NCBI GenBank assembly: GCA_030612345.1
Contig: JAUWOB010000071.1
Location: 1 to 5,513, forward strand
Reading direction: 5' to 3'
DNA length: 5,513 bases
DNA from: Dehalococcoidia bacterium
GTDB taxonomy: Bacteria > Chloroflexota > Dehalococcoidia > GIF9 > AB-539-J10
A program made the translations under genes and the position numbers. The notes beneath the pieces are model-generated. The model saw only the letters and a list, made by a program, of their open reading frames with translations. It was not told where the DNA came from and did no database searches. The number at the start of each line of letters is the position of its first letter. The stretch's first letter is position 1. This document shows, piece by piece, positions 1-5,118 of the stretch.

Positions 1-92
1 CCAATTCCCCGAAAGCACACACGTATCTGGGATACTGAGGGAAAAGAGGGTTCCACCTACTGGCAGATCAGGTTGGCTTTATTGAAGGCAAA

Positions 93-165
93 TGGAGATA
101 GGGGGATTCGAACCCCCGACCTCTGCGATGCGAACGCAGCGCTCTCCCAACTGAGCTATATCCCC
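93..165 (-). tRNA. tRNA-Ala, anticodon CGC
   Basis: Read on the minus strand, this 73-nt stretch folds as a full cloverleaf. The acceptor arm is GGGGATA pairing with TATCTCC, the D arm contains AGCTCAGTTGGGAGAGC-type sequence, the anticodon stem is CTGCG/CGCAG, and the T arm is a GGGGG/CCCCC stem around TTCGAAT. The seven-base anticodon loop TTCGCAT puts CGC (bases 132-130) in the anticodon, which reads the alanine codon GCG. The third acceptor pair is G3:U70, the classic identity element for alanyl-tRNA synthetase, which supports the assignment independently. The discriminator base is A. The 3' CCA is not encoded: the next bases are TTTGCC, so it must be added after transcription. The gene is divergent from gatB. 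Confidence 0.97.
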
Positions 166-172
166 GTGCCCA

Positions 173-202
173 ATTCTAGCAATGCTGCAAGCTGCAGGTC
201 AA
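173..202 (-). promoter_or_regulatory. Predicted sigma-70 promoter for tRNA-Ala
   Basis: On the minus strand, TTGACC (bases 202-197) and TAGAAT (178-173) are separated by 18 bases. Only seven bases separate the -10 box from the first base of the tRNA, so transcription would begin at or within a base or two of the mature 5' end, leaving little or no leader for RNase P to remove. This is inferred from box matches; no start site is measured. Confidence 0.6.
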
Positions 203-214
203 ATCGCCTACTCC

Positions 215-243
215 TTGCCTCTACCTGACAACACTGCTATACT
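215..243 (+). promoter_or_regulatory. Predicted extended -10 promoter for the gatB operon
   Basis: TTGCCT (215-220) and TATACT (238-243) are separated by 17 bases, and TGC immediately before the -10 box makes an extended -10 element. Transcription should start near base 250, only about five bases before the gatB ATG. The -35 box lies 12 bases from the -35 box of the divergent tRNA promoter, so the two promoters stand back to back and could influence each other. Confidence 0.6.
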
Positions 244-254
244 GAGCCGCAGCT

Positions 255-1691
255 ATGACCTATGAGACTGTCATCGGCCTGGAGGTCCACGCTCAGCTAT
301 TAACCAAAAGCAAGATGTTCTGCGCTTGCAGCGCCGACTACGCCAGTGCGCCTCCCAACACCTATGTCTGCCCCATCTGCCTGGGCATGCCCGGCACCCT
401 CCCCACCATCAATGAGAAGGCGGTGGAGCATACGGTGATGACCGCCCTGGCCCTCAATTGCGCCATCCCCGAGGCTACCAGATTTGATAGGAAGAACTAC
501 TTCTACCCCGACCTGATGAAGGGTTACCAGATTTCACAGCGCGATTTACCCATTGGAAAAAGAGGTTGGCTGGCCATTGAAAGCTGTGGTGCCAGGAAGA
601 AAATCGATATCTCAGACGTCCATCTTGAAGAAGATGTCGCCAAGCTATTACACAGGCGAGATTGCAGCCTGATAGACGTGAACCGCTCCGGGGTGCCACT
701 GATGGAGATTGTCAGCGAGCCTGATATGAGATCCTCCGAGGAGGCCCGGAACTATCTGATCGAGTTGCGCCATATCTTGCGTTACCTGGGCGTCTCCACC
801 GGCAACATGGAGGAAGGCAGTTTCAGATGTGATGCCAACATAAGTATGCGTTCGACCGACGGTGGTAAGTCCTTTCCCAAGGCGGAAGTCAAGAACATGA
901 ACAGCTTCAAGTCAGTCTACCAGGCACTGGAGTACGAGTCCCGGCGACAAAGAGCGGTGCTTGAGGCAGAGGGACGGCTTGTGCAGGAGACCAGGGGCTG
1001 GATAGAGGAAACAGGCATAACGGTGACCCAGAGAATCAAGGAGGGCGTTGATGATTACCGTTATTTCCCCGAACCTGATCTGCCTCCTCTGATTTTCGAC
1101 CCCGCCTGGATAGCGGAAATCAGAGCAACGCTTCCTGAACTACCCGCGGTCAGGAAAGACCGGTTTGTGACACAGTATGGCCTGTCCCTGTATGATGCCG
1201 ACATTCTCACTGACTCCAGGGCCATGGCAGATTATTTTGAAAGCTGCCTGAAGCTAATCGACCCGGGCCGGGCCAAGATGTTAAGCAACTGGCTGCTGGG
1301 GGACTTCAGCCGCCTGCTGAAGGCTACCAATACCGAGGTGGAAAATGCTAGAATAAGCCCGCAGCATCTGGCCGAGATGCTTGATCTGGTGGAAGATGGC
1401 ACCATAAGCGGACCGGCGGCCAAGGCGGTGTTTGAGGAGATGTTTCACACCGGCAAGAGGGCCGGCCAGATTACAAGTGAGAGGAAGCTCAGCCAGATCA
1501 GCGATGCCGGGGAAATCAGAGAAGTGATAAGACAGGTACTGGCCAGCAATACAGCAGCAGTGGCAGATTATGCCGCGGGCAAAGAGCAGGCCTCGATCTT
1601 CATCATAGGACAGGTAATGAAAGCTACCAGGGGAAGAGCTAATCCAGGCGTGGTGAGAGAGATCATTACAGAGGAGTTAGGAGGGAAGTAA
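255..1691 (+). CDS. gatB: Aspartyl/glutamyl-tRNA(Asn/Gln) amidotransferase subunit B
   Basis: GatB is the tRNA-binding kinase subunit of the cytoplasmic GatCAB complex. It phosphorylates the side chain of misacylated Glu-tRNA(Gln) or Asp-tRNA(Asn), then ammonia delivered from GatA converts it to the amide. The 478-residue length is normal and the gene looks intact. Family motifs seen: YETVIGLEVH at 3-12; the zinc-site cysteines C23, C25, C39 and C42; HLEED at 123-127; DVNRSGVPLMEIVSEPD at 141-157; GNMEEGSFRCDANIS at 183-197; and YRYFPEPDLPP at 268-278. The C-terminal part, roughly residue 330 onward, corresponds to the YqeY-like tRNA-binding domain. The ATG at 255 gives the usual family N-terminus but has no Shine-Dalgarno sequence, and the predicted promoter leaves almost no leader. 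gatA and gatC are not in the window. secG follows after one base. Confidence 0.97.
   Translation: MTYETVIGLEVHAQLLTKSKMFCACSADYASAPPNTYVCPICLGMPGTLPTINEKAVEHTVMTALALNCAIPEATRFDRKNYFYPDLMKGYQISQRDLPIGKRGWLAIESCGARKKIDISDVHLEEDVAKLLHRRDCSLIDVNRSGVPLMEIVSEPDMRSSEEARNYLIELRHILRYLGVSTGNMEEGSFRCDANISMRSTDGGKSFPKAEVKNMNSFKSVYQALEYESRRQRAVLEAEGRLVQETRGWIEETGITVTQRIKEGVDDYRYFPEPDLPPLIFDPAWIAEIRATLPELPAVRKDRFVTQYGLSLYDADILTDSRAMADYFESCLKLIDPGRAKMLSNWLLGDFSRLLKATNTEVENARISPQHLAEMLDLVEDGTISGPAAKAVFEEMFHTGKRAGQITSERKLSQISDAGEIREVIRQVLASNTAAVADYAAGKEQASIFIIGQVMKATRGRANPGVVREIITEELGGK
1680..1685 (+). promoter_or_regulatory. Ribosome binding site for secG
   Basis: GGAGGG lies inside the last codons of gatB, seven bases before the TTG at 1693. 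It fixes that TTG as the secG start. The overlap with gatB suggests the two genes are translated in a coupled manner. Confidence 0.75.
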
Positions 1692-1692
1692 A

Positions 1693-1911
1693 TTGCCCAC
1701 TTATTTTATCGTCGCCCAGATACTAATAGCAGTAGCCCTGATTGCCAGTATACTATATCAGTTGCGTGGCGGGGGCATAGGCGGTATCTTCGGGCAGGCT
1801 GACTCAGTGTATCGCACCCGACGGGGCATAGAGAGCACCCTTTTCAAGCTAACCATAATCCTGGCTGTGGTGATCGTCGTCTTCGCCACCTTTGCTGCTG
1901 CTCAGACTTGA
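1693..1911 (+). CDS. secG: Preprotein translocase subunit SecG
   Basis: A 72-residue protein with the two-helix layout of SecG, the small membrane subunit of the SecYEG export channel. Predicted membrane segments are residues about 4-22 and 52-70. Between them lies the conserved cytoplasmic loop, seen here as GGGIGGIFGQADSVYRTRRGIE (about residues 26-47), ending in the family's typical small polar and hydrophobic tail. The start is TTG at 1693, chosen because a good Shine-Dalgarno sequence sits seven bases upstream and it gives the expected first helix. It begins one base after the gatB stop and is probably cotranscribed from the gatB promoter. Length and motifs match the shorter SecG proteins; nothing appears damaged. 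Confidence 0.9.
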   Translation: MPTYFIVAQILIAVALIASILYQLRGGGIGGIFGQADSVYRTRRGIESTLFKLTIILAVVIVVFATFAAAQT

Positions 1912-1920
1912 TATCTACAG

Positions 1921-2760
1921 ATGGGTCCTCCGATAACCCTCACTACCGACTTCGGATATGATGATGCCTACGTTGCTGCCGTAAAGGGCGCTATCTTGAG
2001 CGTCAACCCTGAAGCTAGTGTTGTAGACATCAGCCATTCTATCCAGCCGCAGAATATCCTCCAGGCTGCCTTCATACTCAGTGTTGCTTATCGGTACTTT
2101 CCCAAGCAAACGATTCACATGGCTGTTGTTGATCCCGGTGTAGGTAGTGAGCGCCGGGGAGTAATACTGAAAACGCCTTCGGCCTTCTTTGTTGCCCCGG
2201 ATAACGGCGTTCTCAGCTATGTGATTGACGAACTGTCTCCCGTTGAAGGTCGCTCACAGGCTCGACAGAGCAGTGATCTCAGAGAGATAGTATTCAAGGC
2301 AGGGGTCGAAATTGTGGCCATTACCGACCCTCGCTTCTGGCGGCATCCGGTCAGCCCTACCTTCCATGGAAGAGATGTTTTTGCCCCTGTGGCGGCGGGC
2401 CTCTCTCTGGGCATTTCGCTTTATGAGTTCGGAGAGAAAGTCAACTCCCTGCATGTCCTCCCCCTACCGAAGCCGATACTTGATGCAGAGGGCACACTGG
2501 TGGGCCAGATCTTACATGTTGACCGCTTCGGCAACTTGGTTACCAACATCAGAAACTGTGATTTGCCCGGAAAGGATGTCGTGGTTGAGGTAGCCGGATA
2601 CCGCATCCAGGGTATCAACAGCTACTACGCCCAAAAGGAAGGCGTCATGACTATCGCGGGCAGCAGTGGTTACCTCGAGGTATCGCTGAGAGGCGGAAGC
2701 GCCTCCGATTTCCTGGGTGCCATAGCCGGAGATGAGATAAAGGTCACTCCGGCTACATGA
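1921..2760 (+). CDS. SAM hydroxide adenosyltransferase (DUF62 / SAM-dependent chlorinase-fluorinase family)
   Basis: This 279-residue protein belongs to the family of S-adenosylmethionine hydrolases, chlorinases and fluorinases (SAM_HAT). Members of the hydrolase group cleave SAM with water to adenosine and methionine. Visible motifs: TLTTDFGYDDAYVAAVKG at 6-23; VVDPGVGSERR at 69-79; APDNGVLSYV at 92-101; TFHGRDVFAPVAAG at 147-160; and, starting the C-terminal barrel domain, HVDRFGNLVTNI at 199-210 with GSSGYLEVS near 247-255. D71, R78 and H149 correspond to the Asp-Arg-His triad that activates water in the hydrolases, so hydrolysis rather than halogenation is favoured. About 20 extra residues lie between APDNG and the FHGRD motif (around 106-128) compared with the archaeal hydrolases I recall. 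The ATG at 1921 is the only start between the upstream in-frame stop and the first motif. It has no clear Shine-Dalgarno sequence and lies nine bases after secG, so translation may depend on coupling. The physiological role is not settled. Confidence 0.9.
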   Translation: MGPPITLTTDFGYDDAYVAAVKGAILSVNPEASVVDISHSIQPQNILQAAFILSVAYRYFPKQTIHMAVVDPGVGSERRGVILKTPSAFFVAPDNGVLSYVIDELSPVEGRSQARQSSDLREIVFKAGVEIVAITDPRFWRHPVSPTFHGRDVFAPVAAGLSLGISLYEFGEKVNSLHVLPLPKPILDAEGTLVGQILHVDRFGNLVTNIRNCDLPGKDVVVEVAGYRIQGINSYYAQKEGVMTIAGSSGYLEVSLRGGSASDFLGAIAGDEIKVTPAT

Positions 2761-2800
2761 CCAATATCGCTCCATTCGGGGCAAACTCGCTGTGACCGTC

Positions 2801-2822
2801 GCTCCATGCAGAACGCATGAGC
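2801..2822 (+). terminator. Hairpin after the gatB-secG-SAM hydrolase operon, possible terminator
   Basis: GCT plus CATGC pair with GCATG plus AGC around the loop AGAAC, giving an eight-pair stem with one bulged C. It lies 40 bases past the stop codon and just before the arsR promoter, where a terminator would be expected. There is no run of T after it, so intrinsic termination is doubtful. Confidence 0.3.
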
Positions 2823-2836
2823 ACTCTCCGGCCCTC

Positions 2837-2865
2837 TTGACAATCAGAGTTTCTGCCTCCATAAT
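2837..2865 (+). promoter_or_regulatory. Sigma-70 promoter of arsR-arsP
   Basis: A perfect TTGACA (2837-2842), a 17-base spacer and CATAAT (2860-2865, five of six consensus bases) make this a near-consensus promoter. The start site should be near 2872, leaving a leader of about 41 nt before arsR. A palindromic operator begins on the last base of the -10 box and covers the start site, an arrangement that fits repression of a strong promoter. Confidence 0.8.
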
Positions 2866-2886
2866 ATATGCGGATATCCACATATA
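2865..2886 (+). promoter_or_regulatory. Predicted ArsR operator, 22-bp palindrome
   Basis: Outer arms TATATG (2865-2870) and CATATA (2881-2886) and the inner palindrome GGATATCC (2872-2879) share the same centre, between 2875 and 2876. Ten of eleven symmetrical base pairs match; only C2871/A2880 breaks the symmetry. It spans the end of the -10 box and the predicted transcription start. ArsR/SmtB proteins are dimers that bind such AT-rich palindromes at promoters and let go when metal binds, so autoregulation by the arsR just downstream is the natural reading. Binding itself is inferred. Confidence 0.75.
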
Positions 2887-2912
2887 AGCATAAACCCGTT
2901 CATTGATCGGCG

Positions 2913-3263
2913 ATGAGAGATCTCGTAAAGCTGTTCAGGGCCTTATCGGACGAGACGAGGATTAGAATCCTGAAGGTGCTCCTGGAAAGAGAGTGCTGCG
3001 TTTGTGAGGTCATGCAGGCGCTGAACATCTCGCAGTCTCGCACATCGCGCAACCTGAGCATACTTGAGAATGCCGGCTTCGTCAAATCCAGGAGGGATGG
3101 GCTGTGGATAGTTTACTCCGTCAATGAACTAGAGATGAACGACTATGCTACCGCCATTAATGAACTGCTGCGGGGTGCCCTCGTTAACGAGGAGGTTATT
3201 TTGCAGGACAGGGAGAGGTTAAGCCACGCCACGCGAGTGGGACCGAGGGCGGTATGTAAGTAA
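2913..3263 (+). CDS. arsR: ArsR/SmtB-family As(III)-responsive repressor
   Basis: A 116-residue winged helix-turn-helix repressor. It opens with the family pattern LFRALSDETRIRILKVLL (about 7-24). The metal motif ECCVCEV (27-33) follows, placing C28, C29 and C31 at the head of the helix that precedes the recognition helix, the position used by the CxC arsenite site of enterobacterial ArsR (ELCVCDL). The recognition region is about 37-52 (ALNISQSRTSRNLSIL) and the beta wing about 56-70 (FVKSRRDGLWIVYSV). A further cysteine, C115, is next to last in the chain and might supply a third or cross-subunit thiol. In the family, As(III) or Sb(III) binding releases DNA. The ATG at 2913 gives the normal N-terminus, but no clear Shine-Dalgarno sequence is visible. 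It heads an operon with arsP 31 bases downstream and probably represses itself through the palindrome at 2865-2886. Confidence 0.92.
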   Translation: MRDLVKLFRALSDETRIRILKVLLERECCVCEVMQALNISQSRTSRNLSILENAGFVKSRRDGLWIVYSVNELEMNDYATAINELLRGALVNEEVILQDRERLSHATRVGPRAVCK

Positions 3264-3294
3264 CTCAATGCCCAACATGGATTGAGAATTCAAG

Positions 3295-4401
3295 ATGGAC
3301 GTCGTTGCCGGACTTCTTCGGGGCGGCCTGGCTGAGCTAGCCGAGTATTTGCTTGCTCAGTTCATGACCTGCCTGGTTCCTGCCTTCTTCATCGCCGGGG
3401 GCATAAGCACCTTCCTTTCACAGGGAGCCATCCTGAAGTACTTCGGCCACGGGGCCAATAGATGGCTTTCATACGGCGTAGCCTCCGTGTCCGGCACCGT
3501 GCTCAGCGTGTGTTCCTGCACCGTTCTCCCGCTTTTTGCCGGGATCTACCGTGTGGGGGGAGGCCTTGGTCCCGCAATCGCCTTCCTCTATTCGGGACCC
3601 GCCATAAACGTGCTCGCCATTGTCTGGACAGCGAGGATTTTGGGCTTCGACATTGGAGTCGCCCGGGCAGTAGGGGCCATTGTCTTTGCCGTGGTGATTG
3701 GACTCGTCATGGCCAGGATCTTCTATAGAGAGGAAAGGGAACAGGCAGATAAGGACTTCAGCATCGCTACCTGTGCCGGCAGCATCAAGGGGTGGCAGTC
3801 GGCAATCCTCCTGCTCAGCCTCATAGGAATTCTTGTCTCACTGGCCTGGGGCATCAGGATTCTCCCCGAGAAGAACATAGAGACCTGGAGGCTCATCACA
3901 GGAATAGAAGTCGCGCTGAACTGGATGGCATGCTCTTTGGCCGGGCTTTTCATCGTGGCGCTTCTTGTGCTCCTTCGACGCTGGCTTACCCATGAGGAAA
4001 TCTCAGAGTGGCTCAGGTCAACCTGGTCCTTCTTCAAACTCGTCGTGCCCTGGCTGCTGGGTGGGAGCTTCGTCGCGGGAATGATCGGGGTTGTGCGGCC
4101 CAGTGAATGGGTGGGCCGCATTGTAGGTGGAAACAGTCTGCCCTCTAACTTCATCGCTTCGTTTACCGGCATGCTCTTCTACTTCGCCACCCTGACTGAA
4201 GTGCCAATCCTCAGGACATTCATGGATGCCGGCATGGGGACGGGGCCTGCCCTGGCCCTTCTTCTCGCCGGGCCGGCACTGAGTCTGCCCAGCATCCTGG
4301 TGCTCCGCCGCGTCATGGGGACCAAGAAAACCCTTGTCTACGCAGGTCTCACCGTAGTTATGGCAACGATAACTGGATTCATCTTCGGGCTCTTAAGATA
4401 G
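3295..4401 (+). CDS. arsP: ArsP-type permease (DUF318 / YraQ family), probable organoarsenical exporter
   Basis: A 368-residue polytopic inner-membrane protein of the ArsP_1/DUF318 permease family. Characterised ArsP proteins export trivalent organoarsenicals such as methylarsenite and reduced roxarsone. Visible signatures are SVCSCTVLPLFAGI (71-84, with C73 and C75) and GPAIAFLYSGPAINVLAI (92-109) in the first half, and FATLTEVPILRTFMDAGMGTGPAL (297-320) running into ALLLAGPALSLPSILVL (321-337) in the second. The two GPA-rich segments look like copies of each other, consistent with an internally duplicated transporter. A charged cytoplasmic stretch (144-154, YREEREQADKD) and a second near 229-241 divide the hydrophobic blocks. 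The ATG at 3295 is preceded only by a weak purine stretch, not a strong Shine-Dalgarno sequence. Position right after an As-type arsR makes arsenic export likely, but DUF318 permeases are diverse and the substrate is inferred. Confidence 0.85.
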   Translation: MDVVAGLLRGGLAELAEYLLAQFMTCLVPAFFIAGGISTFLSQGAILKYFGHGANRWLSYGVASVSGTVLSVCSCTVLPLFAGIYRVGGGLGPAIAFLYSGPAINVLAIVWTARILGFDIGVARAVGAIVFAVVIGLVMARIFYREEREQADKDFSIATCAGSIKGWQSAILLLSLIGILVSLAWGIRILPEKNIETWRLITGIEVALNWMACSLAGLFIVALLVLLRRWLTHEEISEWLRSTWSFFKLVVPWLLGGSFVAGMIGVVRPSEWVGRIVGGNSLPSNFIASFTGMLFYFATLTEVPILRTFMDAGMGTGPALALLLAGPALSLPSILVLRRVMGTKKTLVYAGLTVVMATITGFIFGLLR

Positions 4402-4429
4402 AGACAGATTCATGTTTGGAGTGAAGTTA

Positions 4430-4449
4430 CGGCAAGGATAGATTTGCCG
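4430..4449 (+). terminator. Hairpin after arsP, possible weak terminator
   Basis: CGGCAA (4430-4435) pairs with TTGCCG (4444-4449) around an eight-base loop, 28 bases after the arsP stop. It is followed by AAACACGG rather than a T run, so it may stabilise the 3' end of the arsR-arsP message rather than end transcription. Confidence 0.3.
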
Positions 4450-4515
4450 AAACACGGTATGTCAGCGTGTATGGACCGAACCACTGAGACGCAAATAAGT
4501 GAGGATGTTTAAGAA

Positions 4516-4568
4516 TGTAGTGCGCGGCTTTAGCCTCGTGCTGCACGACCCTAAAGGGTCGCACTACA
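4516..4568. repeat. 53-bp REP/MITE-like palindromic element with nested hairpins
   Basis: Perfect nine-base outer arms, TGTAGTGCG (4516-4524) and CGCACTACA (4560-4568), enclose three small hairpins. They are GGCTTTAGCC (4526-4535), CGTG-CTG-CACG (4537-4547) and GACCCTAAAGGGTC (4547-4560, sharing its last base with the outer arm). Almost every base can pair, so the element could form a multi-branched or cruciform structure on either strand. The layout is typical of short dispersed intergenic repeats (REP or MITE type), and I recall similar TAGTGCG...GGCTTTAGCC sequences in other bacterial genomes, though I cannot search. No transposase or clear target duplication is seen. It could also end or shield the arsP transcript. 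Confidence 0.75.
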
Positions 4569-4657
4569 GAACTTGGAGGTGAACGATCTTCGCGATAGCC
4601 TGTATAAATCTGAGTCCAAAGAGTGAATCATATCTCAGATCGGATGATTTTGAAAAC

Positions 4658-4686
4658 TTGACGGGGTCGGCATTCGTGGCTATACT
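4658..4686 (+). promoter_or_regulatory. Sigma-70 promoter of the thioredoxin-like/acr3 unit
   Basis: TTGACG (4658-4663) and TATACT (4681-4686) are separated by exactly 17 bases, five of six matches in each box. The start site should be near 4693, giving a leader of about 98 nt. This separates the acr3 unit from the arsR-arsP transcript. Confidence 0.75.
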
Positions 4687-4693
4687 ATGCGAA

Positions 4694-4716
4694 GTTGACC
4701 ATTGTAGTCAACAATG
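4694..4716 (+). promoter_or_regulatory. Inverted repeats at the start of the acr3-unit transcript, possible operator
   Basis: GTTGAC (4694-4699) and GTCAAC (4707-4712) form an inverted repeat with a seven-base spacer. Overlapping it, CATTGT (4700-4705) and ACAATG (4711-4716) form another with a five-base spacer. They begin right at the predicted transcription start, the same position as the operator of the arsR promoter, but the sequence differs from that palindrome. This could be the site of another regulator, or two alternative RNA hairpins at the 5' end of the leader, since they cannot form at once. Confidence 0.5.
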
Positions 4717-4752
4717 ATGACGAAGTCATATGAAGCTCTCTACCACTAGAGC
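4717..4752 (+). other. Further hairpins in the acr3-unit leader
   Basis: ATGAC-GAA-GTCAT (4717-4729) and GCTCT (4735-4739) with AGAGC (4748-4752) follow each other within the untranslated leader. Each stem is only five pairs, so either may be chance. Together with the upstream repeats they suggest a structured 5' leader, but I recognise no known riboswitch class. Confidence 0.35.
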
Positions 4753-4777
4753 AGAATTGAACAGACTAATGAACTGT

Positions 4778-4784
4778 AAGGAGG
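4778..4784 (+). promoter_or_regulatory. Ribosome binding site for the thioredoxin-like gene
   Basis: AAGGAGG lies six bases before the GTG at 4791 and is the best Shine-Dalgarno match in the window. It decides the start: the overlapping ATG at 4789 is followed at once by TGA, so GTG 4791 is used. Confidence 0.85.
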
Positions 4785-4790
4785 TGCAAT

Positions 4791-5036
4791 GTGAAGATTG
4801 AGATCTGCGGGCCGGGTTGTGCCAGGTGCCGCGCCACCCTGGAGAATGTGCGAAAGGTGGTCAAAGAGCTAGGGCTTGAAGATGCGGTGGAGGTAACAGA
4901 GGTAAGCGACATAGTGGCCATCACTACGAAAGGAGTCCTCTTAACGCCCGCCGTTATCATCGATGGCGTCAAGGTCTCCGAGGGCAGGATTCCCAAGGGC
5001 GAGGAAATCAAAGGTTGGATTAAGGACAGGAAATAG
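4791..5036 (+). CDS. Small thioredoxin-fold protein (redox-active disulfide protein 2 type)
   Basis: An 81-residue cytoplasmic protein of the compact thioredoxin-like family often annotated as redox-active disulfide protein 2. The strand-loop-helix start KIEICGPGCARCRATLENVR (2-21) carries the active-site CxxC at C10 and C13, plus C6 four residues earlier. TPAVIIDG (52-59) contains the expected cis-proline, P53, after the third strand, and the chain ends in a helix with EEIKGWIK. No signal peptide or membrane segment is seen. Most relatives I remember have a hydrophobic residue where C6 stands, giving this one three closely spaced thiols. The gene starts at GTG with an excellent Shine-Dalgarno sequence and leads the unit into acr3, 82 bases downstream. 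Likely roles are electron supply for arsenate or metal-thiol chemistry, or carrying As(III) to the pump; neither is shown by the sequence. Confidence 0.82.
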   Translation: MKIEICGPGCARCRATLENVRKVVKELGLEDAVEVTEVSDIVAITTKGVLLTPAVIIDGVKVSEGRIPKGEEIKGWIKDRK

Positions 5037-5118
5037 TACTATCAGGACTTGCACTGGGAGAATTCACCCTCTGTCCAAGGCTGTCGGAACAACGCCGGAA
5101 CCATAGGAGAGAATAGGA

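Larger units (their letters stand above)
4402..4790. other. 389-base gap between arsP and the thioredoxin-like gene
   Basis: No convincing gene is seen on either strand. From left to right the gap holds a short hairpin (4430-4449), a compact multi-hairpin palindromic repeat (4516-4568), a strong forward promoter (4658-4686), an inverted repeat at the predicted start site (4694-4716), two more leader hairpins (4717-4729 and 4735-4752) and a Shine-Dalgarno sequence (4778-4784). Frame extension of arsP past its stop gives about 36 unrecognised codons ending at a TAA near 4512; I regard that as chance. Confidence 0.7.

Noticed and set aside
23..35. Hairpin GTATC-TGG-GATAC downstream of the tRNA on its strand
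   Set aside because: Only five pairs, about 58 bases from the tRNA end and with no T run in either direction; not a credible terminator.
1921..2760. Annotation as a true fluorinase or chlorinase
   Set aside because: The Asp-Arg-His residues of the water-using hydrolases are present (D71, R78, H149), and the fluorinase-type sequence around the halide site is not seen.
2512..2883. 123-codon minus-strand frame over the end of the SAM hydrolase gene and the arsR promoter
   Set aside because: It lies opposite a well-supported conserved gene and its translation shows no family motif; treated as a shadow frame.
3723..4172. 149-codon minus-strand frame inside arsP
   Set aside because: It is antisense to a clear membrane transporter and has no recognisable domain or ribosome binding site; a shadow frame.
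4459..4512. A 17-codon ATG reading frame ending in TAA, in frame with arsP, after its stop
   Set aside because: It has no ribosome binding site and no recognisable protein similarity. The open stretch after the arsP stop is about 36 codons, within chance, so neither a small gene nor an arsP remnant is supported.
4577..4625. Short GTG reading frame of about 15 codons next to a GGAGG-like sequence
   Set aside because: The purine stretch touches the GTG, leaving no proper spacing, and the product is too short and unrecognised.
4626..4649. Inverted repeat AATCAT/ATGATT just before the -35 box of the acr3-unit promoter
   Set aside because: Six-base AT-rich arms with a twelve-base spacer, and an inner repeat with a different centre; expected by chance.
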